A DNA stretch of 64,000 bases from the NCBI RefSeq assembly GCF_002933395.1, contig NZ_PKFN01000008.1:310001-374000 (forward strand). Reading direction: 5' to 3'. This DNA comes from Yoonia maritima (GTDB lineage Bacteria > Pseudomonadota > Alphaproteobacteria > Rhodobacterales > Rhodobacteraceae). The position numbers and the translations under genes were made by a program. The notes beneath the pieces were generated by a model. It did no database searches. It saw only the letters and a list, made by a program, of their open reading frames with translations, and was not told where the DNA came from. Positions within the stretch are counted from its first letter, which is position 1; each line of letters opens with the position of its first letter. Positions 35,253-44,560 of the stretch are shown here, piece after piece.

Positions 35253-35339
35253 GATATCACCTGTTAGCTTGCCGCGGGGCGCTGCCCGCCTTAGATCAGT
35301 GCTGATATACCGCAGCCGACGCGCAGGGGAAAGACCACC

Positions 35340-36269
35340 ATGACCGACAACGCAATAGAAATTTCCGGGCTTAAGAAAACCTATGCTGCCACAGGGCGCA
35401 GCCCCGCCAAGGACGCGTTGAAAGGCATCAACCTGAACATCCCCCGCGGGTCCATCTTTGGGCTGTTGGGGCCGAACGGCGCGGGGAAATCAACACTAAT
35501 CAATATCTTAGCTGGTCTTGTGGTAAAAACCGAAGGCGCTGTCAAAATCTGGGGATTCGACCAAGACACCAATCCACGCCAGTCACGCGCATCTATCGGT
35601 ATTATGCCGCAAGAACCACACCTTGACCCGTTTTTCACCCCCGCCGGATCGCTTGACGTGCAGGCTGGGCTTTATGGGGTTCCCAAAGCCCAACGCAAAA
35701 CCGCAGAGATTCTTGAACTAATCGGCCTTACCGATAAAGCCGACGCCTATGCGCGGTCGCTATCGGGTGGGATGCGACGCCGGTTATTGTTGGGCAAAGC
35801 CTTGGTGCATTCACCGCAAATCTTGGTGCTGGACGAACCCACAGCGGGCGTCGATATCGAACTGCGCAATATGCTCTGGCAGAACGTGCGCAAACTCAAT
35901 GACGAAGGGATGACGATCATCCTAACGACACATTACCTCGAAGAAGCAGAGGCCATGTGCGACGATATCGCTATCATTAACCACGGCGAAGTCATCGTAC
36001 GTGACAGTACCGCAAACCTACTGGGACAGCTCGACAGTAAAACACTGGTCATAACCCCAGACACGCCAGCGGATTTACCTGACCTCCCCAACACGATCAC
36101 GGGGCAAAAGCTCGACAATGGGGCGCTAACCTTCACCTATCAAAGCACAACAACCCCTGCAGATGACGTGCTGAATATTGTCCGCAATGCGGGCATCACG
36201 ATCAAAGACGTGAAAACGCAACAGGCCGACCTTGAGGATGTATTTTTATCACTCACATCAGCAAAGTAA
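35340..36269 (+). CDS. ABC transporter ATP-binding protein
   Basis: 309 residues. Walker [11 protein letters not shown] (near 43-52), signature [11 protein letters not shown], Walker [13 protein letters not shown], switch region [15 protein letters not shown], and a C-terminal DUF4162-type tail. This is the ATPase of a CcmA/DrrA/NodI-like exporter. No permease gene is adjacent; the next gene faces it. It may act with a permease coded elsewhere. Confidence 0.9.
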   Translation: MTDNAIEISGLKKTYAATGRSPAKDALKGINLNIPRGSIFGLLGPNGAGKSTLINILAGLVVKTEGAVKIWGFDQDTNPRQSRASIGIMPQEPHLDPFFTPAGSLDVQAGLYGVPKAQRKTAEILELIGLTDKADAYARSLSGGMRRRLLLGKALVHSPQILVLDEPTAGVDIELRNMLWQNVRKLNDEGMTIILTTHYLEEAEAMCDDIAIINHGEVIVRDSTANLLGQLDSKTLVITPDTPADLPDLPNTITGQKLDNGALTFTYQSTTTPADDVLNIVRNAGITIKDVKTQQADLEDVFLSLTSAK

Positions 36270-36280
36270 TGCGGGCACAG

Positions 36281-36302
36281 ATCAAATTTAGCTAAATTTG
36301 AT
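36281..36302. terminator. Palindrome between convergent ABC and HIT genes
   Basis: ATCAAATTTAG and its exact reverse complement CTAAATTTGAT abut as a 22-base perfect palindrome, 11 bases after the ABC gene and 11 before the HIT gene end. It is AT-rich with no loop, so it is a weak hairpin as RNA; a protein-binding site is the alternative reading. Confidence 0.4.
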
Positions 36303-36312
36303 CGCGCTTTCG

Positions 36313-36675
36313 TCAATCAGCCAACATGCGACCAAGTTGCTTACCACCGATGATATGCATGTGGTAATGCGGGACCTCTTGCACACCATGAACCCGCGTG
36401 TTCGATATCCCGCGAAAGCCCTGCTCAACCCCAACAAGGTCGCAGACAGCTGCGATAGCACCAAAAAATCCGGCTTGTTCTTCGGGTGAAGCATCACGCG
36501 CGAAATGATCAAGGCTCATATAGGGGCCTTTTGGGATCACTAAGACGTGCACCGGAGCCTGTGGCTGGATATCGTGAAACGCCAACGCATGATCGTTCTC
36601 GAAAACGGTTTTGTTCGGAATTTCGCCGCGCAGGATTTTAGCGAAAATATTCTGGTCGTCGTATGCGTGTTCCAT
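36313..36675 (-). CDS. HIT-family (HINT-like) nucleotide-binding protein
   Basis: 120 residues from the ATG at 36675 (AGGA eight bases upstream); the frame can be extended to a TTG at 36687, which is less likely. N-terminal ENIFAKILRGEIPNKTVFEND-type sequence, then the HIT motif PHYHMHIIGG. HINT proteins hydrolyse purine-nucleotide phosphoramidates. It starts 8 bases after the end of the branching glycosyltransferase gene on the same strand. Confidence 0.93.
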   Translation of the reverse strand: MEHAYDDQNIFAKILRGEIPNKTVFENDHALAFHDIQPQAPVHVLVIPKGPYMSLDHFARDASPEEQAGFFGAIAAVCDLVGVEQGFRGISNTRVHGVQEVPHYHMHIIGGKQLGRMLAD

Positions 36676-36683
36676 AGGTATCC

Positions 36684-38261
36684 TCAATCGACAAAAAGGT
36701 AAGGGGTTTCAGCCAAATCACGCGCTAAATCAGCATTGATGCTTAGAAAGCGAGCAATCGCAGCAGCGTTTTCATCAGTACTCGCGTTTTCACGTATCCT
36801 GAGAGCCCCAGAAAAGGAAGCGTCTCTCATACTGTCGCGCTCGTGGGCAATATCGTTACGAATCGTAGGAAGTAGCCGTGCAATCGTCGCTTCGCCGGCA
36901 TCGGCGCCAACCAGCCCTACGCGTTTGGCATGTCCAGTGAGGTATGCATCATCAAAGATACACTCAATTTCAAGTAACCGAACCGTCGCGCGATCAGCAA
37001 AGAAATCGCGCATCAATTCAAGATCAGCCGTATCAAGGCAAATGACGAGCCGGTCACTTTGATAATGATCGAAAAGCATACGCAAGAACGCGCGCCGATG
37101 TCGGCCACGCTTTGCAAGGCTCGCTTCGATTCCCCCTAAATCAGGCAATGGCGTGTCTTCTTCGTTAAAAAGATACTCGACCGTCGGAATATCCGTATGA
37201 CGATGGATACCAGCGACGAGACGCTTGGCGACATGCCATTTTTTACATGCAATGATAAGTAGCTCGCGGCTGCGCCCCAGCGTTGTTTCGCTTTCCCAAA
37301 AACGTGGTGCAAAACGGCGTCCGATGCGCCCACGCCCCGTCAAAAACCCGAACAAATTGCGCCCTTCATCCGAAATCACAAAGTCGGTTCTTTCACTCAC
37401 GTACATCGCACCCAGATCATCGCGAAGATCCTGTGCTTCGGCGCTAATTTTACGTGCGAACAGTCCGTCTTGACCAAGCAACAGATCGTAGTGATCGTTA
37501 TAGAACGTCACCGGCATCCCGTAATCGGTGAACATCAAAAACGTTAGCGTCCGATTTTCAATTTCGCTCCCAGGCACCAAATGGCGTACGAGGGTTTGAA
37601 AAAACGTCTCGTCAGGGATCCAGGTGGTGCGAAAAAACCGCATGACATCCTTTCGGTGTTGGACGAATTCAAGCAGTGCTTCGATTGTGCGACGACGTAA
37701 ACACCACCATTGGCTACCAATCATAACTTGGATGTCTGATGGTATCTTGCGCGTCATTCCGAACTTTTGTTGAAGCCCCAAAGACGTATAGAACCGCCAC
37801 TTTTGGGTCCTTTCATTAAAGAAATGGCGGTAAATCAATCGTTCTTCACGAAACCCCGTCTTGATCCAATTACTATCAAAGAAGTCATAGCTTTCAATAA
37901 AATCGCAGTCATGGTCATCAAGAAACTGATGCGCATAAGTTGCCGATTTTATCGGCATGCAGTCACCAGAGACCATGTAAAAATGGCTCGCGCGGGGGAA
38001 CGCATCCACCGCGGCTTCGATCGCGCAAAGCGTCGCTTGAACAAGGCTCCACTCGCCCCATCCGCATTTGACGCGCCGCTTGGCAAAGGTCACGTTCGGA
38101 TTACCCGATAGCGCCTCTGTGATGGTCGTATAGTCTTGGGCGTCGGCGGATGCATCGAAATGAATTGCTATAAAATCACCTGCCGCGGTCAACTGTTCCG
38201 CCTGCTGCACGATCGCGCTCGGGTTCTTGTGGCATAGAAGGATAAAGGCGATTCTAGCCAT
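36684..38261 (-). CDS. Branching beta-N-acetylglucosaminyltransferase-like protein (Core-2/I-branching, DUF5928)
   Basis: 525 residues. N-terminal half (1-250) matches the Core-2/I-branching fold: ILLCHKNPSAIVQQAEQL, IHFDASADAQDY, VKCGWGEWSLVQATLCAI, YMVSGDCMPIKS, SQWWCLRR and the W-I-P-D-E-T-F-F-Q-T-L catalytic region with its Glu. The C-terminal half (about 270-525) matches the Rhodobacteraceae-type DUF5928 extension (KWHVAKRLVAGIHRHTDIPTVEYLF). It probably adds a branch sugar to a surface glycan. It is divergent (61 bases) from a sulfotransferase gene. Confidence 0.85.
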   Translation of the reverse strand: MARIAFILLCHKNPSAIVQQAEQLTAAGDFIAIHFDASADAQDYTTITEALSGNPNVTFAKRRVKCGWGEWSLVQATLCAIEAAVDAFPRASHFYMVSGDCMPIKSATYAHQFLDDHDCDFIESYDFFDSNWIKTGFREERLIYRHFFNERTQKWRFYTSLGLQQKFGMTRKIPSDIQVMIGSQWWCLRRRTIEALLEFVQHRKDVMRFFRTTWIPDETFFQTLVRHLVPGSEIENRTLTFLMFTDYGMPVTFYNDHYDLLLGQDGLFARKISAEAQDLRDDLGAMYVSERTDFVISDEGRNLFGFLTGRGRIGRRFAPRFWESETTLGRSRELLIIACKKWHVAKRLVAGIHRHTDIPTVEYLFNEEDTPLPDLGGIEASLAKRGRHRRAFLRMLFDHYQSDRLVICLDTADLELMRDFFADRATVRLLEIECIFDDAYLTGHAKRVGLVGADAGEATIARLLPTIRNDIAHERDSMRDASFSGALRIRENASTDENAAAIARFLSINADLARDLAETPYLFVD

Positions 38262-38358
38262 GTGTTGTAGGTAACCTCTGCAATCAGAATGACAGTTTAA
38301 AGCTTATTAGCGTGAACAGTCATTGAATAAACAGTGTTTCTTTGCTCTTAAAGAGAAA

Positions 38359-39213
38359 ATGACCGCGACGTTTCGCAAAAGGAGATCCCCATTGCCCAGC
38401 TTTCCCGGAACCTGGATGACCACGAGCGAAAGCGTCGTTTACCGCGTGGTCCCGAAATGCGCATGTTCAACCATTGGCCAAATCATGTATTACTCGGATC
38501 ATGGTGCGTTCTTTGATGGGGACATCCACGACGCCAAGTCAGGCATGCACAAGTGGGCGCTTGACGATAGCCAAGGCCCCATTTCAGATAACGTTGCTCA
38601 ACACAAAAGCTATGCTTTCACTTGTGTGCGCAATCCATACACCCGTATCCTATCGTCATTTTTTGACAAAATATGCGGCATCCAGCGAAATGGAAAATAC
38701 TACCGCGGGAACCTTGTTCCTCTGCTAACCCAAAAGTACGGAATCGAAGTAGGCAGCCCCGACACAGGGTTTGAATTCGATCAGATCAAAAGCTTTCGCC
38801 GCTTTTTGCTATTTGCGCGTGACAGCATCCGCTGGCGTCGTCCGATGGAGCCCGACATTCACTGGTCTGCCATGTCAGGTCACATCTCGACTTACATCGT
38901 GAACGGTGGCCGTTATGATAATATTTTTTGGACTGAAAAGTTCAACGAGGGGATGCAGCAAGTCTTAGACGGCATCGAAACGCCCCACACCATCGACCTA
39001 AAAACGATTCCACGCTTCAATGAAAGCGAAGGCCACGGCCCGAAACGCTTGCACCCGGTCGAAGACTATTTCGACGATCTGTCGATGCATCTGATATATG
39101 AGATGTACAAAAAGGATTTTCGCATATTTAAATATGACTTTGAAAATCCTGCGAATAAAATGCCCATCGGCGAAATTGACCTCGACGAAGTCCACGCAAA
39201 ATTGGGTCAGTAA
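38359..39213 (+). CDS. Sulfotransferase, carbohydrate-type (family 2)
   Basis: 284 residues from the ATG at 38359; the frame extends to an upstream Met at 38323. The 5'-phosphosulfate-binding element VVPKCACSTIGQIM and the 3'-phosphate-binding element CVRNPYTRILSSFFDKI identify a PAPS-dependent sulfotransferase of the family that sulfates glycans. Expected to transfer sulfate to a surface polysaccharide, together with the divergent branching glycosyltransferase. No signal peptide or anchor is seen, so the donor reaction is likely cytoplasmic. Confidence 0.88.
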   Translation: MTATFRKRRSPLPSFPGTWMTTSESVVYRVVPKCACSTIGQIMYYSDHGAFFDGDIHDAKSGMHKWALDDSQGPISDNVAQHKSYAFTCVRNPYTRILSSFFDKICGIQRNGKYYRGNLVPLLTQKYGIEVGSPDTGFEFDQIKSFRRFLLFARDSIRWRRPMEPDIHWSAMSGHISTYIVNGGRYDNIFWTEKFNEGMQQVLDGIETPHTIDLKTIPRFNESEGHGPKRLHPVEDYFDDLSMHLIYEMYKKDFRIFKYDFENPANKMPIGEIDLDEVHAKLGQ

Positions 39214-39394
39214 AGTCCAAAAGCTGCAGTCTTAAATCACAGCAAAAATACACGGCGGCTTGCCATTGGATTTTTGCATCATTCATTTTAGCAGTACAAA
39301 TTCAACGGTTGCCTCTATTTAAGCGAAGCTATCGAACTTAAGAAACACAAACCTAGACACCAGTAATACAGATGCCTCTCAACTCATGATCTAA

Positions 39395-39431
39395 CGAGAC
39401 GGGCTCTCTCCATTGCATCGAGCCCATCTCG
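39395..39431. terminator. Hairpin between convergent sulfotransferase and secreted-protein genes
   Basis: CGAGACGGGCTC (39395-39406) pairs with GAGCCCATCTCG (39420-39431) with one mismatch, loop of 13 bases, between convergent genes. The T run is weak (TAATAAATT follows). Likely a terminator for both directions. Confidence 0.65.
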
Positions 39432-39454
39432 TAATAAATTCGCGGCTCGGGTGA

Positions 39455-39886
39455 TCAGCTTGTACTACCAAATTGAGAAACGATTACGTCCGACACCTCA
39501 CCACCACCAGAAAGCGACGTTGCCAAAGTTTGAACTGCGGCAACCTGCTGCTGAATCTGGGCAGAGCTTCCCACGAAGCCAACGCTCGGGTCACTCGCGA
39601 CAGCGACAGCCGCAGCAAGCTGAGCGCGCGCTGCAGGCGGCACCGTACGAGAAACCGCAACAACAGTAGATACCACAGCACCAATATGTTGGTTCATAAC
39701 CTCAGCTGGTAACCCAGATGCACGGATCGCCTGCATAGCGGTCGTAGTGAGTGCAGCACAATCTTCAGGTGCAGCCGCGCAACTGGCACTAAGTTCAGAC
39801 AGAACAGCGTTGATATCGAATTCCTGCGCTTGCGCACTGAAAGCAATCACGGTTGACAGTGCCGTAGCAGTAATAAATTTTTTCAT
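39455..39886 (-). CDS. Small secreted alanine-rich protein of unknown function
   Basis: 143 residues from the ATG at 39886. Signal peptide MKKFITATALSTVIAFSAQA, then an Ala/Val/Gln-rich mature part with two cysteines (SASCAAAPEDCAAL) and a helical stretch QIQQQVAAVQTLATSL. No enzyme motif. It is followed by the hairpin at 39395. It is on the same strand as the polysaccharide operon and ends just downstream of it, so a surface role is possible but not shown. Confidence 0.65.
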   Translation of the reverse strand: MKKFITATALSTVIAFSAQAQEFDINAVLSELSASCAAAPEDCAALTTTAMQAIRASGLPAEVMNQHIGAVVSTVVAVSRTVPPAARAQLAAAVAVASDPSVGFVGSSAQIQQQVAAVQTLATSLSGGGEVSDVIVSQFGSTS

Positions 39887-40122
39887 GACCAAGCCCTTTT
39901 TAAAACGCAGCAAATTGCGATACTGCAAATACATTCACATCCCAAAAGCAATTACGAAGGATAATACCACCAAGTGTAAAATAATTAAATACAATTATCA
40001 AAAACGAAGAGTATTAATCTAAAAACAGAAACCTCCTTCGATATTAACAATCAGATTCAAATACATAAGCGACGCTGTATCAGCTTTAAAATGGTCCAAC
40101 ACCGATAGTCACAGACGCTTCC

Positions 40123-42282
40123 CTAACTCCGATAGTAGCCATCATACCCGTAACTGCGCGTGCGCCCTTCAAAACAACTCAAGGCTGTAACGAGTTTCAC
40201 ATTTCCGCGGCCAGCTTTCACCAGTTGTTCAAATGCGCTACGAACTTCAGACTGGCTTGCTTCTCCGAAACGAACACAAAGAACGGCGGCGTCCACATGT
40301 GGCGTAACATATCGCGTATCCACAACCGGCACCAAGGGCGCGGTGTCTATTATAATCACATCAAAACTACTTCGCGCGCCGTTTATTAGCTCGACAAAGA
40401 CATCTGACTGAAGTGGTGCATCGGTAGGAGTGTGCGCCTTTTTACGCCCTAAAATGACGCCCCCATCCGTAAGCGGATCCACGACATAAAACTGCTCTAC
40501 TTCGCTATGCCCACCCAGCAATTCGCCCGTGACGCGCTCTCCTTTTTGCGATCGCCCGGAATGTTCTATCAAATATTCAAGCAGCCCGGATTCAGGCTCT
40601 ACGCCCAGAAAACTGTGCACGCTCGGATTTCGAAGGTCAGCGTCAACAAGTAACGTCAACTTACCAGCTGCGGCGTAAACCCGCGCAAGAGATAGCGCTG
40701 TCGTAGACTTACCTTCTGCTGGAATCGCCGAGGTCACCATAATGACCCTCCCCCCTTTTTTTTCCCCGATTTCCTCATCAATACTTGCGCGGAGCTTGCG
40801 AAACGACTCCGCGAAAGGCGACATCGGGTCATTGACAATTCTGTCAGCCAGAACCTCTTTGACGTTGCTAGAGTTCACCTTGGGAATTATCCCACCAACT
40901 TGTGTCGGAATAATATTTTGCAATTGGCTAGCGGACGTAATGCCCCCAAAATAAAGCTCTTTCAGGAATGCAAAGCCAATACCAAACGTCACCCCCGCCA
41001 CGAGGGCCAAAGCAAACACCACTTTTCTATTGGGCAAAGCGGGACTGCTTGGCACCATCGCATCGGATACGACGCGACTGTTGGCCACCTGTAACACAGA
41101 CTGTGTTTCCAGATCCCTTATTCGACTTAAAAGTTGATCGTATTGTCGTTGCGCAATTCCCGCCTCTTGCTGCAAGCTATATATGTCAGCAAGCGTAGAC
41201 GCCGATAATTCGCTCTGCAGTACCGTAGATTGCACTTCGTCAAGCAACGCAATCCGGCTATCATGAGTATTCAGCATCTGCGTCTCCAATCTCTCGAAAA
41301 CTTGCTCCCCACGTTCCTGAATCTGTCCTTCAAGTGCAGCAAGGCCAAGTGAAAGATCAAATGCTTCGTCACTGCCAACTTGGGATGCCTGTAATCGTTG
41401 CTGCAATTGAACGCGCTGACGTTCAAGGTTGGAGAGCGCGTCGTCGCCAACCTGCGCGGCAAGTGTCTCCCAGTCACCGCTATCCCGAGCACTTTGCGCA
41501 ATCACGACCGCATCTTCGAAATCGCTTAGTTGCTGCGTAATATTTTGCAATCGCCGGCCAATGGACGCTAACTCGCGATTTCCCGCTTCATCAGCTAAAC
41601 GAATAACATTTGTTTCGATGTAATTTCGCAAAGTATCATTGCTCTGCTCAAGGTTTCCTCGTGCGCTCTGCAGTTGTGACTGTAGCACATCGCGCGAAGC
41701 GATTGACGCCTCACTTCGACCTGTTACCTGATCCTGAATATACATAGCGGCATGCGTGTTTGCGATGCTTGCCGAAAGCGTCGGATCTGGCGTGGTTGCT
41801 TCGACTGAAACGATATAAGTTAGCCCTAGACGGCGGACGGACAGTGCATCATTAAATTTGCTCAGGGTTAAATTGGTCAAGTCACTACCAGAAGGCGGCG
41901 CAGGAAGATCAAACCCGAACGTAACCTTAAATTGATCCGCCAGCGACACCGACGGTCCGAACTCTTCGCTCTGTTCCAAATCCAGAGAAGTAATCGTCTG
42001 AAGACCGATGTTTGAAGACTTTAAAATCTCCACTTCAGTTTCCAGTCGTGTCGCCTCGACCGAAGCATTGCTAACGCCCGTATCACTCGGATCTAGTAGG
42101 TTCGTCTCTTGCGGATCTATCCGAATAAGAGCCCGGGCCGTGTAAAGCGGGGTCGCCGCAGTCAAGTAGACGAAGGCCACCGTCAAAAAAACAAAAAGCG
42201 TGAGCCCAATAAGTCTATTCCGCCTGCGCAAGACGGCAACAACATCCCTCAAGTCGATAAATTCCTGATTATCTCGCGTCAT
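40123..42282 (-). CDS. Wzc-type tyrosine autokinase for polysaccharide export
   Basis: 719 residues. N-terminal Wzz domain with a membrane segment (about 27-44), a periplasmic coiled-coil region (about 180-390) and a second membrane segment (about 425-445) preceded by PSSPALPNRK. C-terminal BY-kinase: Walker A SAIPAEGKSTT, Walker A' LLVDADLRNP, Walker B VIIIDTAPLVP, and a tyrosine-rich tail (SYGYDGYYRS) that is the usual autophosphorylation site. It controls chain length and export of the polysaccharide. Its ATG follows the stop of the phosphatase gene with no gap (TAAATG), so the pair is translated together. Confidence 0.93.
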   Translation of the reverse strand: MTRDNQEFIDLRDVVAVLRRRNRLIGLTLFVFLTVAFVYLTAATPLYTARALIRIDPQETNLLDPSDTGVSNASVEATRLETEVEILKSSNIGLQTITSLDLEQSEEFGPSVSLADQFKVTFGFDLPAPPSGSDLTNLTLSKFNDALSVRRLGLTYIVSVEATTPDPTLSASIANTHAAMYIQDQVTGRSEASIASRDVLQSQLQSARGNLEQSNDTLRNYIETNVIRLADEAGNRELASIGRRLQNITQQLSDFEDAVVIAQSARDSGDWETLAAQVGDDALSNLERQRVQLQQRLQASQVGSDEAFDLSLGLAALEGQIQERGEQVFERLETQMLNTHDSRIALLDEVQSTVLQSELSASTLADIYSLQQEAGIAQRQYDQLLSRIRDLETQSVLQVANSRVVSDAMVPSSPALPNRKVVFALALVAGVTFGIGFAFLKELYFGGITSASQLQNIIPTQVGGIIPKVNSSNVKEVLADRIVNDPMSPFAESFRKLRASIDEEIGEKKGGRVIMVTSAIPAEGKSTTALSLARVYAAAGKLTLLVDADLRNPSVHSFLGVEPESGLLEYLIEHSGRSQKGERVTGELLGGHSEVEQFYVVDPLTDGGVILGRKKAHTPTDAPLQSDVFVELINGARSSFDVIIIDTAPLVPVVDTRYVTPHVDAAVLCVRFGEASQSEVRSAFEQLVKAGRGNVKLVTALSCFEGRTRSYGYDGYYRS

Positions 42283-43083
42283 TTAGTCTTCCTTTGAATT
42301 TATCGTTGATCGTTTCGGGCGTAATTTCTTTGCAACAAGTAATTTCCGTTCATCAGATCCGGCAACGAAACGCATCGCAGCAAGCCTGCCAGATTGAAAA
42401 GCGCCAATATCTAGATTGACGTGGCTGTTAGATATTTCGACATCGTCAACAGCGACATGACCATGAACGAGTACTGCCTTCCCCCTATACGTACCCCTCT
42501 GATGAGCAGGCCCCCACATCAAGCGTTCCGGCGACTGCTTTGAGGCAGGTTTCGAGAGGTCATAGCCCGCGTGAGCAAAGCGCAACATCCCGACTTCCAG
42601 TGCAATTGGTAAGCCCATCAAAAAATCTTGGTGCTCTTCGGGAATTCCCAAATCGAGCTTCCGTCGCAAGGATTTAATCTCAGCCTTAAATCCAAGGTCA
42701 GAATTCGGACGTACCCCATATGAAGCCAGTGTTTCCTCCCCCCCAAAGTCGACCCAATCAAGGTAACGCTCTGGGGTCATAAGGAATTGAGCCATCATAT
42801 CCTCGTGATTTCCACGAAGCACCACACGTTCAAACATTGCGGGAGCAGGCCCAAGAAGCCGCTCTACAACCCCGGACGAATTCGGCCCCCGATCAATGAC
42901 ATCCCCTAAACAAACGATCAATTTAGGTCCCGCAATCGGCTGGCTATCTTCGACGATCTGAGCCTCAAGTTCGTCGTATAGATCCAAACAACCATGTATG
43001 TCGCCGATTGCGTAGAGTGCCGCAGGCATGTCTGACAACTTCAAAATACGCCGAAGCTGGGGCGGGGGGCGACGGAAAAACAT
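42283..43083 (-). CDS. Metallophosphoesterase of the PPP (serine/threonine phosphatase) family
   Basis: 266 residues from the ATG at 43083, just after the stop of the upstream gene. All PPP motifs are present: AIGDIHGCLD, LGDVIDRGPNS, LRGNHEDMM, then RFAHAGYD and LVHGHVAV. The signature residues for two metals and catalysis are intact, so it should be an active phosphatase. In many export loci the Wzc kinase is paired with a small tyrosine phosphatase (Wzb) or a PHP phosphatase; here a PPP enzyme takes the adjacent place, and its stop directly touches the kinase start. Confidence 0.9.
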   Translation of the reverse strand: MFFRRPPPQLRRILKLSDMPAALYAIGDIHGCLDLYDELEAQIVEDSQPIAGPKLIVCLGDVIDRGPNSSGVVERLLGPAPAMFERVVLRGNHEDMMAQFLMTPERYLDWVDFGGEETLASYGVRPNSDLGFKAEIKSLRRKLDLGIPEEHQDFLMGLPIALEVGMLRFAHAGYDLSKPASKQSPERLMWGPAHQRGTYRGKAVLVHGHVAVDDVEISNSHVNLDIGAFQSGRLAAMRFVAGSDERKLLVAKKLRPKRSTINSKED

Positions 43084-43084
43084 A

Positions 43085-44560
43085 CTACAGTTCCCTCGCC
43101 AAGCTGCGGCGCGCCAATCCCAGGGCGACAATAGCAACAAAGACATAGGTATTCGCCGCTATCTCTAGACTGAAATCGCCAAGCGAATGGACCGCGCCAA
43201 CCACGATTACACCGACCGCGGCAGACGCCGGAAAAAAGCTTTCTTGTCGATCACGGATCGAAAGTAGTACCATCATAAATGCAATGCCAACAGAGATCAT
43301 TGGCAACGACCCCGCGACGAGCCCCAATTCAGACCAGAGCGTCAGATAAGTATTGTGGGGTTTGTCCCAAATTAACGATGTAGAAAGTTCGGGACGATGA
43401 AAAGCTTCAAACGCGACAGCGTAAGTATCTAAACCAAAGCCCGCAAACCACCGCGTTTCAATCATTTTCCATGTCTGTCTATAAAGCTCTAGGCGCTCAC
43501 CTAAATCCACTTGCAAATAAACAAAGCGCTGCAACATCGCCTGCCCCAGCAGGCTGATCAACCCAATCAACGTGACAAGACCAAGCGCAAACGAGACGCT
43601 GAAAATTTTAAACTTCGAAACGCCCGTCCGTATGAGCAGCACGACAATTGTGAACCAAGTGCCAGCTAGCGTCGATATCAAACCCAGTCGCGACGCTGTC
43701 TCTAGCAGTGCCGCAAAGATTACAAACATCAAAATTGATACATATGCAGCGTCTGTCGTAAAACCTTTCACCTTATGTTTCTGGTTCGGCATACGGCGTG
43801 CGGGCGATCGTATTTCGAACACCAACAGCGCAGCGCCAATCACAAACCCCATCCCCATAAAGGTCGCAAATGAATTTCTGTTAACAAATGTGCCTGTCGC
43901 AAAACCGTGATAGTTAGTCTTCTCTTGCAAGAGCAGGCTATCATCGAGCACGCTCAACGAAAGAAGCGCCCACACGGCATGTGCAAAAATTCCCCAAAAA
44001 ATCCACTTTAACAATTTTTCGGTTCGGAATCGGTTTGTGCAGACCTCTGAAATCAGAATGAATAAGAAAGCATAGGATAGCATCCTTAGTATCCCAAGAA
44101 TCGTTGCCGAAGAATCAAGTGATATCGTTGAAGGCGAAACGCCTTCTGGAAGCGGGGCAATTGGCGGCGCCCCTATCGGAATCAACTGAATCGTGGCCCA
44201 CACTAGCGCCATAAGACCTGGCACAAGAACCCACCTATAGTTCCGAAATTGAACTGGGCGGTTCGGATCCAGACGCTGCAACATCACAAAATATACAAAT
44301 GTCAAAAGACCGACCACTCCGATCGCCGCGAGCCACGCCAGCGGTCGGTTTGCCCCATAAGGAACCGGAATGAGAAATAAAAATATCGCAATACAAACCG
44401 CCACGCGGTCATTTAGCCGCGACGCGGCCTTTGGAGATTCTTGCCAGCGGTGCTCAACCACTTCAACAACCTCGAAATCGAAGAGTGAGGCGGCCCGCGA
44501 CGTCCGCGTTTTCTTTAAAGTTTCCGCACTTGATGGCGTAACCCGCGTAAAATCTATCAT
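43085..44560 (-). CDS. O-antigen ligase/polymerase-like membrane protein
   Basis: 491 residues with about 12 hydrophobic segments. The O-antigen-ligase (Wzy/WaaL) core lies in the second half: TASRLGLISTLAGTWFTIV, a long periplasmic loop containing ETRWFAGFGLDTYAVAF and KPHNTYLTLWSELG, the H-x-x-Y/L element typical of this family. It polymerises or ligates the polysaccharide on the periplasmic side. Overlaps the next upstream gene by ATGA. Confidence 0.85.
   Translation of the reverse strand: MIDFTRVTPSSAETLKKTRTSRAASLFDFEVVEVVEHRWQESPKAASRLNDRVAVCIAIFLFLIPVPYGANRPLAWLAAIGVVGLLTFVYFVMLQRLDPNRPVQFRNYRWVLVPGLMALVWATIQLIPIGAPPIAPLPEGVSPSTISLDSSATILGILRMLSYAFLFILISEVCTNRFRTEKLLKWIFWGIFAHAVWALLSLSVLDDSLLLQEKTNYHGFATGTFVNRNSFATFMGMGFVIGAALLVFEIRSPARRMPNQKHKVKGFTTDAAYVSILMFVIFAALLETASRLGLISTLAGTWFTIVVLLIRTGVSKFKIFSVSFALGLVTLIGLISLLGQAMLQRFVYLQVDLGERLELYRQTWKMIETRWFAGFGLDTYAVAFEAFHRPELSTSLIWDKPHNTYLTLWSELGLVAGSLPMISVGIAFMMVLLSIRDRQESFFPASAAVGVIVVGAVHSLGDFSLEIAANTYVFVAIVALGLARRSLAREL

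Noticed and set aside
36313..36687. TTG start for the HIT gene at 36687
   Set aside because: The ATG at 36675 has a ribosome-binding site at proper spacing and starts at the conserved region.
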